From Glycomyces sp. TRM65418 (GTDB lineage: Bacteria; Actinomycetota; Actinomycetes; Mycobacteriales; Micromonosporaceae), in the NCBI RefSeq assembly GCF_019710475.1, contig NZ_JAJFAX010000012.1:48789-112788 (forward strand): a DNA stretch of 64,000 nucleotides. The letters run 5' to 3'. Positions 54,911 to 64,000 of this stretch are shown here, piece after piece. The stretch's first letter is position 1. Every line of letters starts with the position of its first letter. A program made the translations under genes and the position numbers. The notes under the pieces were generated by a model. It was not told where the DNA came from. It made no database searches and saw only the letters and a list, made by a program, of their open reading frames with translations.

Positions 54911-54940
54911 ATGTCATTTTGACTCTATGATGACATCATA
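54911..54940 (-). promoter_or_regulatory. Candidate operator: nested ATGTCAT/ATGACAT palindromes
   Basis: A perfect 15-bp palindrome, TATGATGACATCATA (54926-54940), overlaps an inverted pair ATGTCAT (54911-54917) / ATGACAT (54930-54936). It is AT-rich in GC-rich surroundings and sits 60-90 bp upstream of the small membrane protein. The regulator is not identifiable from the sequence. Confidence 0.5.
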
Positions 54941-55188
54941 GCGGTACGCGCGCAAGCCCGGGGTTCGCGCCGCCGCTGCTTCGCGGCCGTGCTTGACGCG
55001 CCGCGTACCTGGGGGTTCACTGGGCGTATAGCGGCGCCCCGCGTCGAGGAGTCAAACCCCACGCGCGGCTTCCCGTCGCCTGAGCGGCATGGGACGGGCG
55101 TTAGAGTGCAATGCACTGACGATCCCGTACACAACGGCACCGCCGAGCCCGTCCGCAGCTCAGGCCCTCCGAGAAAGCGAGCAACAAG

Positions 55189-55977
55189 GTGACCGAGCCG
55201 ACGACCGAGGCGCAGTACACCTTCCGCCGCCGCGGCGGCGACGCCATCTCACCCTTCATCCAGGTGGCCGCCGGCATCGTCAAAGGCGGCATGCTCACGC
55301 TCTCCAAGCGCGAGTGGTCCGGCATGGAGCACCTCCCCCTCGAAGGCCCCGCGATCTTCGTGTGGAACCACTACTCCGACATCGACCCCCTCGTGGTCGT
55401 CCACTACATCTACAACGCCGGCCGCCACCCGCGCTTCCTCCTCAAGGAGTCGATCCTGCGGGTGCCCGTGGTGGGCCCGATCGTCCGCAAGAGCGGGCAG
55501 ATCCCGGTCAAGCGCGGCAGCGCCGAGGCCGGCGACGCCCTCCGGCTCCTCGCCGGCGAGCTCGCCAAGGGCCGCATCGTGGTCATGGCCCCCGAGGGCA
55601 CGGTCACCAAGGAGCCGAACCACTGGCCCATGCGGGGCAAGACCGGCGTCGCCCGCCTCGCCATCGAGACCGGCGCCCCCGTCATCCCGATCGTCCAATG
55701 GGGAGCGCTCGCCATCCACGACCGCCGCCGCCGCCCCAAGTTCCAGCTCGGCCGCAAACCGGTCACCGTGAGGGCGCTCCCGCCCGTCGACCTGGACGAA
55801 TGGCGTGACCGGCCGATCACCCGCGAGACCCTCACCGCCGCCGCCGACCGCATCATGGAGGCCCTCCGGGACGGTCTCGCCGAGATCCGCGGCGGGACGC
55901 CCCCGCCGTTGTTCGACCCCCGGCAGCTTCGACGTGAAGACCAGTCCAGCCACGAAGAAAGCGAGCCGACCGAGTGA
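55189..55977 (+). CDS. plsC: 1-Acyl-sn-glycerol-3-phosphate acyltransferase
   Basis: A 262-aa membrane-associated acyltransferase making phosphatidic acid. The HX4D catalytic motif is NHYSDID (His61, Asp66). The second block [28 protein letters not shown] and the PEGT motif (135-138) are in place. The GTG start is at 55189. It overlaps gpsA by 4 bp (GTGA), linking acylation with glycerol-3-phosphate supply in phospholipid synthesis. Confidence 0.94.
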   Translation: MTEPTTEAQYTFRRRGGDAISPFIQVAAGIVKGGMLTLSKREWSGMEHLPLEGPAIFVWNHYSDIDPLVVVHYIYNAGRHPRFLLKESILRVPVVGPIVRKSGQIPVKRGSAEAGDALRLLAGELAKGRIVVMAPEGTVTKEPNHWPMRGKTGVARLAIETGAPVIPIVQWGALAIHDRRRRPKFQLGRKPVTVRALPPVDLDEWRDRPITRETLTAAADRIMEALRDGLAEIRGGTPPPLFDPRQLRREDQSSHEESEPTE

Positions 55978-57116
55978 GAGCAGCCGTCATGGGAGCCGGT
56001 TCCTGGGGGACCGTGTTCGCCAAGATCCTCGCCGACGCCGGGACGCCGGTCACCCTGTGGGCCAGGCGGAAGTCCGTGGCCGAGGCGGTGAACGAGCGGC
56101 ACCGCAACCCGGACTACTTCCCGGACGTCGACCTGCCGCCGATCGTCGCCGCCACCGACGACGCGGCCGAGGCGCTGCGCGGCGCCGACCTCGTGGTCCT
56201 CTCCGTGCCGAGCCAGACCCTCCGCGAGAACCTCTCGGCGTGGGCCGGGTTCCTGGAACCGACCGCGACGCTCCTGAGCCTCATGAAGGGCATCGAACTC
56301 GGCTCCACCGAGCGCATGACCGAGGTCATCGCCGATGTCACCGGGGCCTCGCAGGCGCGCATCGCGGTCCTCTCCGGACCCAACCTCGCCCGCGAGATCG
56401 CCGAGGAGCAGCCGACCGCCTCCGTCGTCGCCTGCGTCGACCACGGCCGCGCCGTCGACGTCCAGAAGGCCGTCACCACCGCCTACTTCCGGCCGTACAC
56501 GAACACCGACGTGGTCGGCTGCGAGCTCGGCGGCGCCGTCAAGAACGTCATCGCCCTCGCCTACGGCATGGCCGCCGGGATGGGCCTGGGCGACAACACC
56601 AAGGCCACCATCATCACCCGGGGCCTGGCCGAGACCACGCGCCTCGGCATGCGCCTGGGCGCCGACCCCGCGACGTTCGCCGGGCTCGCCGGACTCGGCG
56701 ACCTCGTCGCCACCTGCTCGTCCCCCCTCTCCCGCAACCACACCTTCGGAGAACAGCTGGGCCTCGGCGCAACCCTCGAAGAGGCCGCCCGCGTCACCAA
56801 GCAGACCGCCGAAGGCGTCAAGAGCTGCCGGTCCATCACCGACCTCGCCCGTAAGGTGGGTGTGGAGATGCCGATCTGCGACGCCGTCGAGCGGGTGTGC
56901 CATGAGGGACTCGACCCCAGAGCCGCGGTCGCCGAACTCATGGGACGCGAGACGAAACCCGAAATCGACAGTTTGAGGTCCGACAATGCACAGTTACCGC
57001 TCCGCAGGCGTCGCCGAGGGGACTCGACCGACCGTCGCGGTGTTCTTCGGCGGGCGCAGCGTGGAACAGCCCGTCTCCTGCGCCTCCGGCTCCGGAGTCG
57101 CCAAGGCCCTGCGTGA
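55974..57116 (+). CDS. gpsA: Glycerol-3-phosphate dehydrogenase [NAD(P)+] with extended C-terminus
   Basis: A 380-aa enzyme reducing dihydroxyacetone phosphate to sn-glycerol 3-phosphate. The Rossmann motif is GAGSWGT (7-13). [11 protein letters not shown], the catalytic-Lys block [31 protein letters not shown] and [16 protein letters not shown] follow. Normal family members end near the GRETKPEID at about residue 330. Here the frame runs on for roughly 45 Arg/Leu-rich residues and overlaps the start of ddl by 131 bp. The tail looks like a read-through of the ddl-coding DNA and is probably dispensable. The GTG start overlaps the plsC stop. Confidence 0.93.
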   Translation: MRAAVMGAGSWGTVFAKILADAGTPVTLWARRKSVAEAVNERHRNPDYFPDVDLPPIVAATDDAAEALRGADLVVLSVPSQTLRENLSAWAGFLEPTATLLSLMKGIELGSTERMTEVIADVTGASQARIAVLSGPNLAREIAEEQPTASVVACVDHGRAVDVQKAVTTAYFRPYTNTDVVGCELGGAVKNVIALAYGMAAGMGLGDNTKATIITRGLAETTRLGMRLGADPATFAGLAGLGDLVATCSSPLSRNHTFGEQLGLGATLEEAARVTKQTAEGVKSCRSITDLARKVGVEMPICDAVERVCHEGLDPRAAVAELMGRETKPEIDSLRSDNAQLPLRRRRRGDSTDRRGVLRRAQRGTARLLRLRLRSRQGPA

Positions 57117-58068
57117 GCGGGGCTTCGACGTGACCACGATCGGCATCACGCGCACCGGCGAATGGGTCCAACTCGACCCGGACGCGACCTTCGCCATCGA
57201 GTCGTCCGACGCCCTGCCCGAGATCACCGCCGAGACCGGCAAGGCCGTCGCGGTCGACCTCGGCCCCGGCGCGCAGCCGATGGCCGACGTCCTCTTCCCG
57301 GTCCTCCACGGCCCCTACGGCGAGGACGGCACCATCCAGGGCCTCTTCGAGATGGCCGGCGTCCCGTACGTCGGCTCGGGCGTGCTGTCGAGCTCGCTGT
57401 GCATGGACAAGGAGTTCAGCAAGCGGCTCCTCGCGGCCGAAGGCGTCCCGCAGGGGCCGTTCGCCGTCCTGAAGCCCGGCGAGGACCTCGACGCGCAGGC
57501 CGTCGTCGACCGGCTCGGCCTCCCGGTCTTCGTCAAGCCCGCCCGCGCCGGATCGAGCCTCGGCATCAGCAAGGTCGGCTCGGGCGCCGAACTCGCCGCG
57601 GCCGTCGCGAAGGCCCGCGAGGTCGACGACAAGGTCGTCTTCGAGGCCTCCTTCGAGAACGTCCGCGAGATCGAGATGGGCGTCCTGGAGACCCTGGACG
57701 GCGACCTGGAGGTCACCTTCCCGCTCGAAGTCCTCGCCAAGGGCGAGGACGGCTGGTTCGACTTCGAGGCCAAGTACCTCGACAACCCCGAGCCGTTCAA
57801 CCTGCGCCCCGACTACCCCGAGGGCGTGGCCGAGCAGGCGCAGGCGTTGGCGCGGAAGGTCTTCCGGCTCCTCGACTGCCGCGACCTCGCGCGCGTCGAC
57901 TGCTTCCTCACCGAGGACGGCACCGTCTACCTCAACGAGGTGAACACCATGCCCGGCATGACGCCGATGAGCGGCGTGCCGCAGGCCTTCGACGCCTACG
58001 GCATCTCATACGGCGAGCTGGTAGAGCGCCTGGTCACTCTCGCGGCGGCCCGTGCTCGACGCTCCTGA
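56986..58068 (+). CDS. ddl: D-alanine-D-alanine ligase
   Basis: A 360-aa ATP-grasp ligase making the D-Ala-D-Ala unit of peptidoglycan. It has [19 protein letters not shown] at the N-terminus, [58 protein letters not shown] and a C-terminal [25 protein letters not shown]. The ATG at 56986 is supported by GAGG with 7-nt spacing, although it lies inside the gpsA frame. Full length. Confidence 0.96.
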   Translation: MHSYRSAGVAEGTRPTVAVFFGGRSVEQPVSCASGSGVAKALRERGFDVTTIGITRTGEWVQLDPDATFAIESSDALPEITAETGKAVAVDLGPGAQPMADVLFPVLHGPYGEDGTIQGLFEMAGVPYVGSGVLSSSLCMDKEFSKRLLAAEGVPQGPFAVLKPGEDLDAQAVVDRLGLPVFVKPARAGSSLGISKVGSGAELAAAVAKAREVDDKVVFEASFENVREIEMGVLETLDGDLEVTFPLEVLAKGEDGWFDFEAKYLDNPEPFNLRPDYPEGVAEQAQALARKVFRLLDCRDLARVDCFLTEDGTVYLNEVNTMPGMTPMSGVPQAFDAYGISYGELVERLVTLAAARARRS

Positions 58069-58259
58069 GTACGGCGAGTACTCTGGCTGAGTTGACACGC
58101 TTGATTCAAGGGTGTTGACCACTGCATCACCGTGTGCGCGCCAGCCCCCGAGTCCCGGGTGAACAGCTGAGCGCGCTACACTCACGCGTTTCTGCCGGTC
58201 AGGGACGCAATATGCCTCGTATGTCGTTCGGGGCAACGCATGAATTACTGGAGAAATCA

Positions 58260-58865
58260 TTGCAAGCTAAGGCGAAAGTCAAGCTTTCCCGTTCCCTCGG
58301 CATCGCGCTGACGCCGAAGGCCGCCAAGTACATGGAGCGCCGTCCCTACCCTCCGGGGCAGCACGGCCGCGGCCGCAAGAAGGAATCGGACTACAAGAAC
58401 CAGCTCGTCGAGAAGCAGCGTCTGCGCGCGCAGTACAACATCTCTGAGCGCCAGCTCCGCAACACCTACGCCGAGGCCGTGCGCAAGCCCGGCAAGACCG
58501 GTGAGGTCCTGGTCGGCCTGCTCGAGTCCCGCCTGGACGCCTTCGTGCTCCGCGCCGGATTCGCCCGCACCATCTACCAGGCGCGGCAGTTCGTCAACCA
58601 CGGCCACTTCACCGTGAACGGCCGCAAGGTCGACATCGCCTCCTACCGGCTCAAGCCCGGTGACTTCGTGCAGGTCCGCAAGAAGTCCCGCGACACGACG
58701 CCGTTCCAGCTGGCCGCGGCCGGCGCCTGGGCGGGCGAGACGACTCCCGCGTACATCGAGTCGCACCTCGAGGGCCTCATCGCCCGGTTCCTCTCGGTGC
58801 CGGAGCGCAAGCAGATCCCCGTGATCTGCGATGAGCAGCTCATCGTCGAGTACTACTCGAAGTAA
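58260..58865 (+). CDS. rpsD: 30S ribosomal protein S4, zinc-free form, TTG start
   Basis: A 201-aa S4, which nucleates 16S rRNA folding. The TTG at 58260 is chosen because GGAG (58250-58253) lies 6 nt upstream and because [36 protein letters not shown] then matches the N-terminus of the C-minus S4 of Streptomyces; longer frames opening at the ATGs at 58212 and 58221 add residues not seen in the family. The N-terminal Cys cluster of zinc-binding S4 is absent. The S4 RNA-binding domain ([32 protein letters not shown]) and the C-terminal [14 protein letters not shown] block are intact. It lies outside the rpoA operon, as in Streptomyces. Confidence 0.93.
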   Translation: MQAKAKVKLSRSLGIALTPKAAKYMERRPYPPGQHGRGRKKESDYKNQLVEKQRLRAQYNISERQLRNTYAEAVRKPGKTGEVLVGLLESRLDAFVLRAGFARTIYQARQFVNHGHFTVNGRKVDIASYRLKPGDFVQVRKKSRDTTPFQLAAAGAWAGETTPAYIESHLEGLIARFLSVPERKQIPVICDEQLIVEYYSK

Positions 58866-58877
58866 GCCTGAGCTTCC

Positions 58878-58923
58878 GAACGCCGCCCGGTCCGCCGGGT
58901 CTCCGGAGCACCGGGCGGCGTTC
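58878..58923 (+). terminator. Terminator after rpsD
   Basis: GAACGCCGCCCGG (58878-58890) pairs with CCGGGCGGCGTTC (58911-58923) around a 20-nt loop that holds a small inner hairpin. It lies 13 bp after the rpsD stop. The rest of the 301-bp gap to infA holds no gene; a TAGACT at 58986-58991 may be a -10 box for the infA operon. Confidence 0.75.
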
Positions 58924-59166
58924 CGCTCTCGTTCGAGTGCCCTCTGTCACGGTCAACCCCCTGGTAGGCGGTTCCCGGGCGCGAGTAGACTCGCTCAGTG
59001 GTGCAGTGCGTCCCTTGTCGGATCGCCATGCGCTCAGCGGCGCGGACGCCTTCGGCGGAGCACCGCATTCTTTCGCCCGCCCGAACCATCGGGTTGGCGT
59101 GCCAGTAGCTCCAGGCCTGTCATGGGCGTGGGGTTTTCAGACCGAGTTGTCACGGTAGCGGAGGAC

Positions 59167-59388
59167 ATGCCGAAAAAAGACGGTGCCATCGAGATTGAGG
59201 GCAAGGTCGTCGAGTCACTCCCGAACGCGATGTTCCGGGTGGAACTCACCAACGGCCATAAAGTGCTCGCTCATATCAGCGGCAAGATGCGACAGAACTA
59301 CATCCGAATCCTTCCCGAGGACCGGGTCGTGGTGGAGCTCTCGCCGTACGACCTGTCGCGCGGACGGATTGTCTACCGTTACCGCTGA
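59167..59388 (+). CDS. infA: Translation initiation factor IF-1
   Basis: A 73-aa OB-fold factor that binds the 30S A site. [72 protein letters not shown] matches actinobacterial IF-1 at nearly every position and fixes the start at 59167. GGAGG lies only 2 nt upstream of the ATG, unusually close. First gene of the infA-rpmJ-rpsM-rpsK-rpoA-rplQ run. Confidence 0.97.
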   Translation: MPKKDGAIEIEGKVVESLPNAMFRVELTNGHKVLAHISGKMRQNYIRILPEDRVVVELSPYDLSRGRIVYRYR

Positions 59389-59415
59389 CCTGACGACTAC
59401 ACGTAAGTAGGACTC

Positions 59416-59532
59416 GTGAAAGTCAAGCCGAGCGTCAAAGTGATCTGCAAGAACTGCCGCGTGATCCGCAGGCACGGACGAGTGATGGTTATCTGCTCGT
59501 CCGACCCGCGTCACAAGCAGCGCCAGGGCTAG
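59416..59532 (+). CDS. rpmJ: 50S ribosomal protein L36, zinc-binding form
   Basis: A 38-aa ribosomal protein, too short for ordinary gene finders. It reads [20 protein letters not shown] and continues to RHKQRQG. Cys11, Cys14, Cys27 and His33 form the zinc site of the C-plus type. The GTG start at 59416 follows AGGA. It lies 27 bp after infA, the standard position. Confidence 0.96.
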   Translation: MKVKPSVKVICKNCRVIRRHGRVMVICSSDPRHKQRQG

Positions 59533-59700
59533 CAGCTCCAACGCCGACAAGTAAGGCCCCAGAAGGGGAAACCGCCGCCAGTGCGTCAGCACAACCCTCG
59601 GCTCGGAGGCCGAGGCTCGCATCGCCCATCAGGGCAGGGGGATCGAACCCCGGCGAGAAGGCAGTGGTCAGACCTCCGACAACGCTAGGAGTACGCCTGT

Positions 59701-60075
59701 ATGGCACGCCTGGTCGGAGTCGACCTCCCGCGCGACAAGCGCCTGGAGATCGCACTCACCTACATTTTCGGCATCGGCCGCACGCGCTCGCTCGAGACGA
59801 TCGCGGCGACCGGCCTCGACCGCGACAAGCGGGTCAAGGACCTCAACGACGAAGAACTGGTCGCGCTCCGCAACTACATCGAGGAGCACTACCAGGTCGA
59901 GGGCGACCTGCGCCGCGAGGTTCAGGCCGACATCCGCCGCAAGATCGAGATCAACTGCTACCAGGGCCTCCGTCACCGCTACGGCCTTCCGGTCCACGGT
60001 CAGCGGACCAAGACCAACGCCCGTACTCGCAAGGGTCCGAAGAAGACCGTCGCGGGTAAGAAGAAGGCACGTTAG
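59701..60075 (+). CDS. rpsM: 30S ribosomal protein S13
   Basis: A 124-aa head protein of the small subunit. It has [29 protein letters not shown] at the N-terminus and the rRNA-binding C-terminal block [43 protein letters not shown] lies 9 nt before the ATG. The 168-bp gap after rpmJ holds no further gene. Confidence 0.97.
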   Translation: MARLVGVDLPRDKRLEIALTYIFGIGRTRSLETIAATGLDRDKRVKDLNDEELVALRNYIEEHYQVEGDLRREVQADIRRKIEINCYQGLRHRYGLPVHGQRTKTNARTRKGPKKTVAGKKKAR

Positions 60076-60086
60076 GAGCGCAACTG

Positions 60087-60485
60087 ATGCCACCGAAGAC
60101 TCGCGGCGGTTCCAAGAACCCGCGCGCAAAGAAGAAGAACGTGCCCCACGGGCACGCCCACATCAAGAGCACCTTCAACAACACCATCGTGTCGATCACC
60201 GACCCGACCGGTGCGGTCATCTCCTGGGCCTCCTCGGGCCAGGTGGGCTTCAAGGGCTCGCGCAAGTCGACCCCGTACGCCGCGCAGATGGCCGCCGAGG
60301 CCGCCGCTCGCCGTGCGATGGACAACGGCATGCGCAAGGTCGACGTCTACGTCAAGGGCCCGGGTTCGGGCCGCGAGACCGCGATCCGCTCCCTCCAGGC
60401 CGTCGGCCTCGAGGTCGGCTCGATCAACGACGTGACCCCGCAGCCGCACAACGGCTGCCGCCCGCCGAAGCGCCGCCGCGTCTAA
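60087..60485 (+). CDS. rpsK: 30S ribosomal protein S11
   Basis: A 132-aa platform protein with [43 protein letters not shown] and C-terminal [11 protein letters not shown]. It starts 11 bp after rpsM with AGGAG upstream. No rpsD follows, unlike the common bacterial order. Confidence 0.98.
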   Translation: MPPKTRGGSKNPRAKKKNVPHGHAHIKSTFNNTIVSITDPTGAVISWASSGQVGFKGSRKSTPYAAQMAAEAAARRAMDNGMRKVDVYVKGPGSGRETAIRSLQAVGLEVGSINDVTPQPHNGCRPPKRRRV

Positions 60486-60591
60486 GGTCCTCCCGGACCT
60501 GAACGACGGCCTCCCACAGCGGACGCAGTCACCGAATCCATGAGTTTAGGCGTCATATAGCGGGCGCCCCGAACAAAGGAAACACCGAACA

Positions 60592-61638
60592 GTGCTTATC
60601 ACCCAGCGGCCCACGCTCACCGAGCAGCAGATCAGCCCGACCCGCTCCAAGTTCACGATCGAACCCCTGGAGCCCGGTTTCGGCTACACGCTCGGCAACT
60701 CGCTGCGGCGCACGCTGCTGTCGTCCATCCCGGGCGCGGCGGTCACGTCGATCAAGATCGACGGCGTCCTGCACGAGTTCTCCACCATCCCCGGCGTGAA
60801 AGAAGACGTCGTCGAACTGGTGCTGAACGTCAAGCAGATCTGCGTCTCCTCGGAGAACGACGAGCCGGCCACCATGTACCTGCGCAAGGAAGGCCCGGGC
60901 GAGGTCCTCGCCGGGGACATCCAGCCGCCCGCCGGCGTGCAGGTCCACAACCCCGAACTCAAGCTCGCGACCCTGAACTCCAAGGGCCGCATCGACATGG
61001 AGTTCGTGGTGGAGCGCGGCCGAGGCTACGTCTCGTCGCCGGCCAACAAGGGCGAGACCAACGAGATCGGCCGCATCCCGGTCGACTCGATCTACTCGCC
61101 CGTGCTCAAGGTGGCCTACTCCGTCGACGCCACCCGCGTCGAGCAGCGCACCGACTTCGACAAGCTCACCGTCGATGTCGAGAGCAAGCCGTCCACGACC
61201 CCGCGCACCGCGCTGGCGTCGGCCGGTTCCACCCTGGTGGAGCTGTTCGGCCTGTACCGCGAGCTCGACACCGAGGCCGAGGGCATCGATGTCGGGCCCA
61301 GCCCGGCCGACCAGCAGCTGGCCGCCGATCTGGCCCTGCCGATCGAGGACCTGGACATGACCGTCCGGTCCTACAACTGCCTCAAGCGCGAGGGCGTCAA
61401 CACCGTCGGCGAACTCATCAACCGCACCGAGGCCGACCTGCTCGACATCCGCAACTTCGGGCAGAAGTCGATCGACGAGGTCAAGATGAAGCTCGCCGGC
61501 ATGGGCCTGAGCCTCAAGGACTCGCCCGGGACCTTCGACCCCAGCGAGGCCGCGGTGGCCTACGGCGGGTCGCCCGTCGCCGAGGCCGATGAGTACGAAG
61601 ACGACGGTGAAGATCTCCGCGAGACCGAGCAGCTCTAA
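60592..61638 (+). CDS. rpoA: RNA polymerase alpha subunit
   Basis: A 348-aa subunit with an assembly domain ([53 protein letters not shown]), a linker, and a C-terminal DNA/activator-binding domain ([45 protein letters not shown]). The C-terminus is acidic. The GTG start at 60592 is preceded by AAGGAA. The 106 bp after rpsK hold no gene. Confidence 0.98.
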   Translation: MLITQRPTLTEQQISPTRSKFTIEPLEPGFGYTLGNSLRRTLLSSIPGAAVTSIKIDGVLHEFSTIPGVKEDVVELVLNVKQICVSSENDEPATMYLRKEGPGEVLAGDIQPPAGVQVHNPELKLATLNSKGRIDMEFVVERGRGYVSSPANKGETNEIGRIPVDSIYSPVLKVAYSVDATRVEQRTDFDKLTVDVESKPSTTPRTALASAGSTLVELFGLYRELDTEAEGIDVGPSPADQQLAADLALPIEDLDMTVRSYNCLKREGVNTVGELINRTEADLLDIRNFGQKSIDEVKMKLAGMGLSLKDSPGTFDPSEAAVAYGGSPVAEADEYEDDGEDLRETEQL

Positions 61639-61705
61639 GCCGCCCGACCAGTGGCGGTCGGTTCCGTAAGACGGCCGGCCGCGTCAAACCCAGAGGAGCA
61701 AGACA

Positions 61706-62059
61706 ATGCCCAAACCTACTAAGGGCCCGCGCCTGGGCGGATCCCCGGCACACGAGAAGCTGATGCTTTCCGGCCTCGCCGCTTCTCTGTTCGAGCACGG
61801 CAGCATCACCACGACGCTGACCAAGGCTCGTCGCCTGCGTCCCTACGCCGAGCGTCTCATCACGTACGGCAAGAAGGGCACGCTGCACCACCGCCGCCTG
61901 GCGCTGGCCAAGCTGCGCAACAAGGACGCGACGCACGACCTGTTCGAGCAGGTCGCCCCCCGCTTCGCGAACCGTGAGGGCGGCTACACCCGGATCATCA
62001 AGGCCGGGCACCGCAAGGGCGACAACGCGCCGATGGCGATCATCGAACTGGTCGACTAA
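61706..62059 (+). CDS. rplQ: 50S ribosomal protein L17
   Basis: A 117-aa protein near the exit tunnel with [47 protein letters not shown] and [27 protein letters not shown] lies upstream of the ATG. A strong terminator follows directly. Confidence 0.98.
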   Translation: MPKPTKGPRLGGSPAHEKLMLSGLAASLFEHGSITTTLTKARRLRPYAERLITYGKKGTLHHRRLALAKLRNKDATHDLFEQVAPRFANREGGYTRIIKAGHRKGDNAPMAIIELVD

Positions 62060-62070
62060 GACGGCAACCG

Positions 62071-62102
62071 ACCGCGCGTAAGGCTTCGGCCTTACGCGCG
62101 GT
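62071..62102 (+). terminator. Intrinsic terminator with UUCG tetraloop after rplQ
   Basis: ACCGCGCGTAAGGC (62071-62084) pairs perfectly with 62089-62102 around TTCG, followed by TTGCTTTA. This is the most textbook terminator in the window. The truA RBS begins only 12 bp later, so truA depends on readthrough or its own promoter. Confidence 0.92.
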
Positions 62103-62126
62103 TTGCTTTATCCGGAGGGACGCGCT

Positions 62127-62951
62127 GTGGACGAGGTTGTGGACAAGACGAGGCTGCGGCTGGGCATCGCCTACGACGGGGCCGAGTTCTCCGGCTGGGC
62201 GCTGCAGCCCGGACGGCGGACGGTCGCCGCCGAGGTGCTCCGGGCCCTGGAGGTCCTCTTCGGCCCGGTCGGCGACTTCACCGTCGCCGGACGTACCGAC
62301 GCCGGGGTCCACGCCACCGGCCAGGTCGTGCACTTCGACGTCCCCACGGCGAAATGGGAGGCCCTGAGGGAGAAGCTGCTCTGGCGGCTGCGCGGCATCC
62401 TTCCGCCGGACGTGCGGGTCACCAAGGCCGAAGCGGTCGACCCGTCCTTCAACGCCCGCTTCGCGGCCCAGTGGCGCCGCTACCGGTACCGGGTAGCGGA
62501 CGCGACCTGGGGCGTCAACCCGCTGCGGCGCCTGGACACCCTCGCCTGGCCGCGGCCGCTGGACGTGGAGCGGATGCACGCGGCCTGCCAGCGACTCCTC
62601 GGCGAGCACGACTTCGTGGGCTTCTGCAAGCAGCGCGAGGGGGCGACGACGATCCGGGAACTGCAGCAGTACGACTGGGCACGAGACGAGGACGGCGTGG
62701 CGGTCGCGACGGTGCGCGCGGACGCGTTCTGCCACTCGATGGTCCGAAGCCTCGTGGGCGCCGCGCTCGCGGTGGGCGACGGCCGGAGAGATGAGGAATG
62801 GCTGGCCTCGATCCTCACCATCGGTGAGCGCGCGAACGACGTGCATGTGGTGGGACCGCACGGGCTCACGCTGGTGAAGGTCTCGTACTCGGACGACCCG
62901 GAAGACTGGCAGTCGCGCATTGACCTGACGAGGCGGGTACGGACCCTCTGA
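62127..62951 (+). CDS. truA: tRNA pseudouridine(38-40) synthase
   Basis: A 274-aa enzyme modifying U38-40 in tRNA anticodon stems. The GTG at 62127 has GGAGGG 7 nt upstream and is preferred over a start nearer 62103, which would lie in the terminator tail. The catalytic Asp58 is in AGRTDAGVHATGQ. AFCHSMVRSLVGAALAVGDG near the C-terminus is diagnostic. Confidence 0.95.
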   Translation: MDEVVDKTRLRLGIAYDGAEFSGWALQPGRRTVAAEVLRALEVLFGPVGDFTVAGRTDAGVHATGQVVHFDVPTAKWEALREKLLWRLRGILPPDVRVTKAEAVDPSFNARFAAQWRRYRYRVADATWGVNPLRRLDTLAWPRPLDVERMHAACQRLLGEHDFVGFCKQREGATTIRELQQYDWARDEDGVAVATVRADAFCHSMVRSLVGAALAVGDGRRDEEWLASILTIGERANDVHVVGPHGLTLVKVSYSDDPEDWQSRIDLTRRVRTL

Positions 62952-63780
62952 GGAAGACGGCCGAGGGACGGTCACGGACCAGAGGCGGACGAGGGACGGA
63001 TGCGGGACTGATGCGGAGCAAGCTCGGAGGGGCCCGGCACGCCCGGTACCGTGCGCGGCTTTCGGCTTGTTTTCGATTGCGGTCCTTGAGCCGCGACAAC
63101 AAGGTGGGGACTTCCCAAGGCTTGCTCTGGGCTTTCGGGTCGCGTTCGGTCACGGCTTTCTGAGCGGCGACATCGAGGTAGGCGGCGGTGCGGGGTCCGA
63201 TTTCGGGCTAGGGCATGGGGGTGGGCCCGAACTCGGGCTGGGGTCGAGCTGGGAAGCTGGGCCCTGTTTGTCGGGCTGTCGGTGCCTCTTCCCTTCCTCC
63301 GGCTGCCAGGCGTGGTGATGGCCGCGGTTCGGGCAGGCGGCGACAACAAGGTCCCATTCCCTGAGGGTGCTCCTGCGGCTGTGTGGTGGGGTTGTGATTG
63401 CGGTTCGATCGGCGGCGACAACAAGGCCGCAGGACGGCGGAGTGGTTCTTCGGCTGTGTGGTGGGGTTGTGGTTGCGGTTCGATCGGCGGCGACAACAAG
63501 GCCGCAGGACGGCGGAGTGGTTCTTCGGCTGTGTGGTGGGGTTGTGGTTGCGGTTCGATCGGCGGCGACAACAAGGCCGCAGGACGGCGGGGTGGTTCTT
63601 CGGCTGTGCGGTGGGGTTGTGGTTGCGGTTCGGGCAGGCGGCGATGAGGGGTGAGTGGTTGGTGGGGGTGGGCTGTCGTTGCCGGGTCGGTCTTGGTTGC
63701 CGGGCATGGTGAGGGGCCCGAACCCGCTTCGGGTTCGAGCTGGAAGGCGTTGGCTGTGCCGTTTTGCCCCCGCTCCGGCT
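62952..63780. other. Right-edge region without a supported gene
   Basis: Several overlapping frames are open on both strands, but their composition is set by the 75-bp repeat and by GC skew. No RBS-start pair is convincing. On the minus strand one long frame gives PQPHHTAEEPLRRPAALLSPPIE repeats, which could be the Pro-rich tail of a protein starting outside the window, but this is not supported enough to call. Confidence 0.45.
63336..63635. repeat. 75-bp minisatellite, four units
   Basis: Units start at 63336, 63411, 63486 and 63561. Units 2-4 are almost identical; the first diverges in its left third. The array is flanked on both sides by GGGCAGGCGGCGA. The period is a multiple of three, so all frames stay open through it. 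Confidence 0.93.
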
Positions 63781-64000
63781 TCACCGGAGCGGGCGTCCTA
63801 AGAAGGGCGGGTCGCCCGGGGTGTTTGCTCCGGCCCTTGCCGGTTCTTTGGGCTGGCCGACTGTGGCGGGCGTTTCGGTCGGCGCCTTCCTGGACTGCTC
63901 TCGGCACCGGGCCTTGGCCGCGTGCATCGCCGCTACCGCTTTGGCTTCCTCGGCCGCCTGGGCGACCTGGTCCAGGTCCGGTTTCATCGACTGGGTCCAC
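63781..64000 (-). CDS. C-terminal end of an unrecognised gene, cut by the window edge
   Basis: The frame is open from the right edge to a TGA at 63781; the first internal ATG is at 63987. It begins with an amphipathic, Ala/Glu-rich helix (DLDQVAQAAEEAKAVAAMHAAKARCREQ) and ends in a Pro-rich tail. A 10-bp hairpin (63769-63778 with 63784-63793) spans the stop codon. I do not recognise it, and the true start and length are outside the window. Confidence 0.35.
   Translation of the reverse strand, partial: WTQSMKPDLDQVAQAAEEAKAVAAMHAAKARCREQSRKAPTETPATVGQPKEPARAGANTPGDPPFLGRPLR

Noticed and set aside
58134..58865. Longer rpsD reading frame starting at 58134 or 58212
   Set aside because: Added residues are absent from the S4 family and lack a good RBS, whereas TTG at 58260 has one.
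63336..63635. Possible CRISPR array
   Set aside because: The units are contiguous 75-bp repeats with no unique spacers, so it is a tandem minisatellite.

Overview
The window is GC-rich DNA from a filamentous-type actinobacterium. Supporting signs are many GTG and TTG starts, ATGA/GTGA stop-start overlaps, an ndgR-leuC-leuD-hupB block and a plsC-gpsA-ddl block as I recall them in Streptomyces and relatives, a zinc-free S4 encoded outside the rpoA operon, and an HU protein with a long Lys/Ala tail. Glycomycetales or a related order would fit, but the genus cannot be fixed from the sequence alone.

Left third (about 560-19,330): a RiPP cluster of thiopeptide type. One long minus-strand operon runs from a LanB-type glutamylating dehydratase (19,330) through a [4+2] pyridine-synthase-like protein, a ThiF-like leader-binding partner, a YcaO cyclodehydratase, a SagB/nitroreductase-like protein, a fusion of a glutamate-elimination domain to a SagB dehydrogenase, an ABC exporter pair, a small YidC-like membrane protein, an unrecognised 627-aa protein, a class III aminotransferase and an iron-ADH homologue with altered metal ligands. 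It ends with two tandemly duplicated, Cys/Ser-rich precursor genes. Almost every junction is a 4-bp stop-start overlap. A convergent NarL/LuxR-type regulator with a degenerate receiver lies at the end. The core peptide matches the Ser/Cys register I recall for lactazole (S1..S4-C5-S6-C7..S12-C13), so a lactazole-like 32-membered macrocycle carrying extra thiazoles is the leading prediction.

Middle (20,200-35,400): a quinone-reductase-like oxidoreductase and a Nudix hydrolase, then two giant divergent genes. One is a secreted 1,979-aa DNRLRE/LamG/FG-GAP protein. The other is a 2,313-aa RHS-repeat protein with a Hint (pretoxin) domain and a low-GC C-terminal toxin tip, directly followed by a candidate immunity gene.

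Catabolic section (35,400-47,800): tyrosine degradation (hmgA, a conserved unknown, fahA, an Lrp-type regulator divergent from hpd) followed by histidine degradation (hutU, an M20 amidohydrolase, hutF, hutI, hutH). The two pathways may share transcription from the hpd promoter.

Right third (47,870-62,950): core genes. These are ndgR divergent from leuCD, hupB, an alditol-oxidase homologue, a Nudix-histidine-phosphatase fusion, two small proteins, plsC-gpsA-ddl, rpsD, and infA-rpmJ-rpsM-rpsK-rpoA-rplQ-truA. The last kilobase holds a 75-bp minisatellite and the end of a gene that runs off the window.
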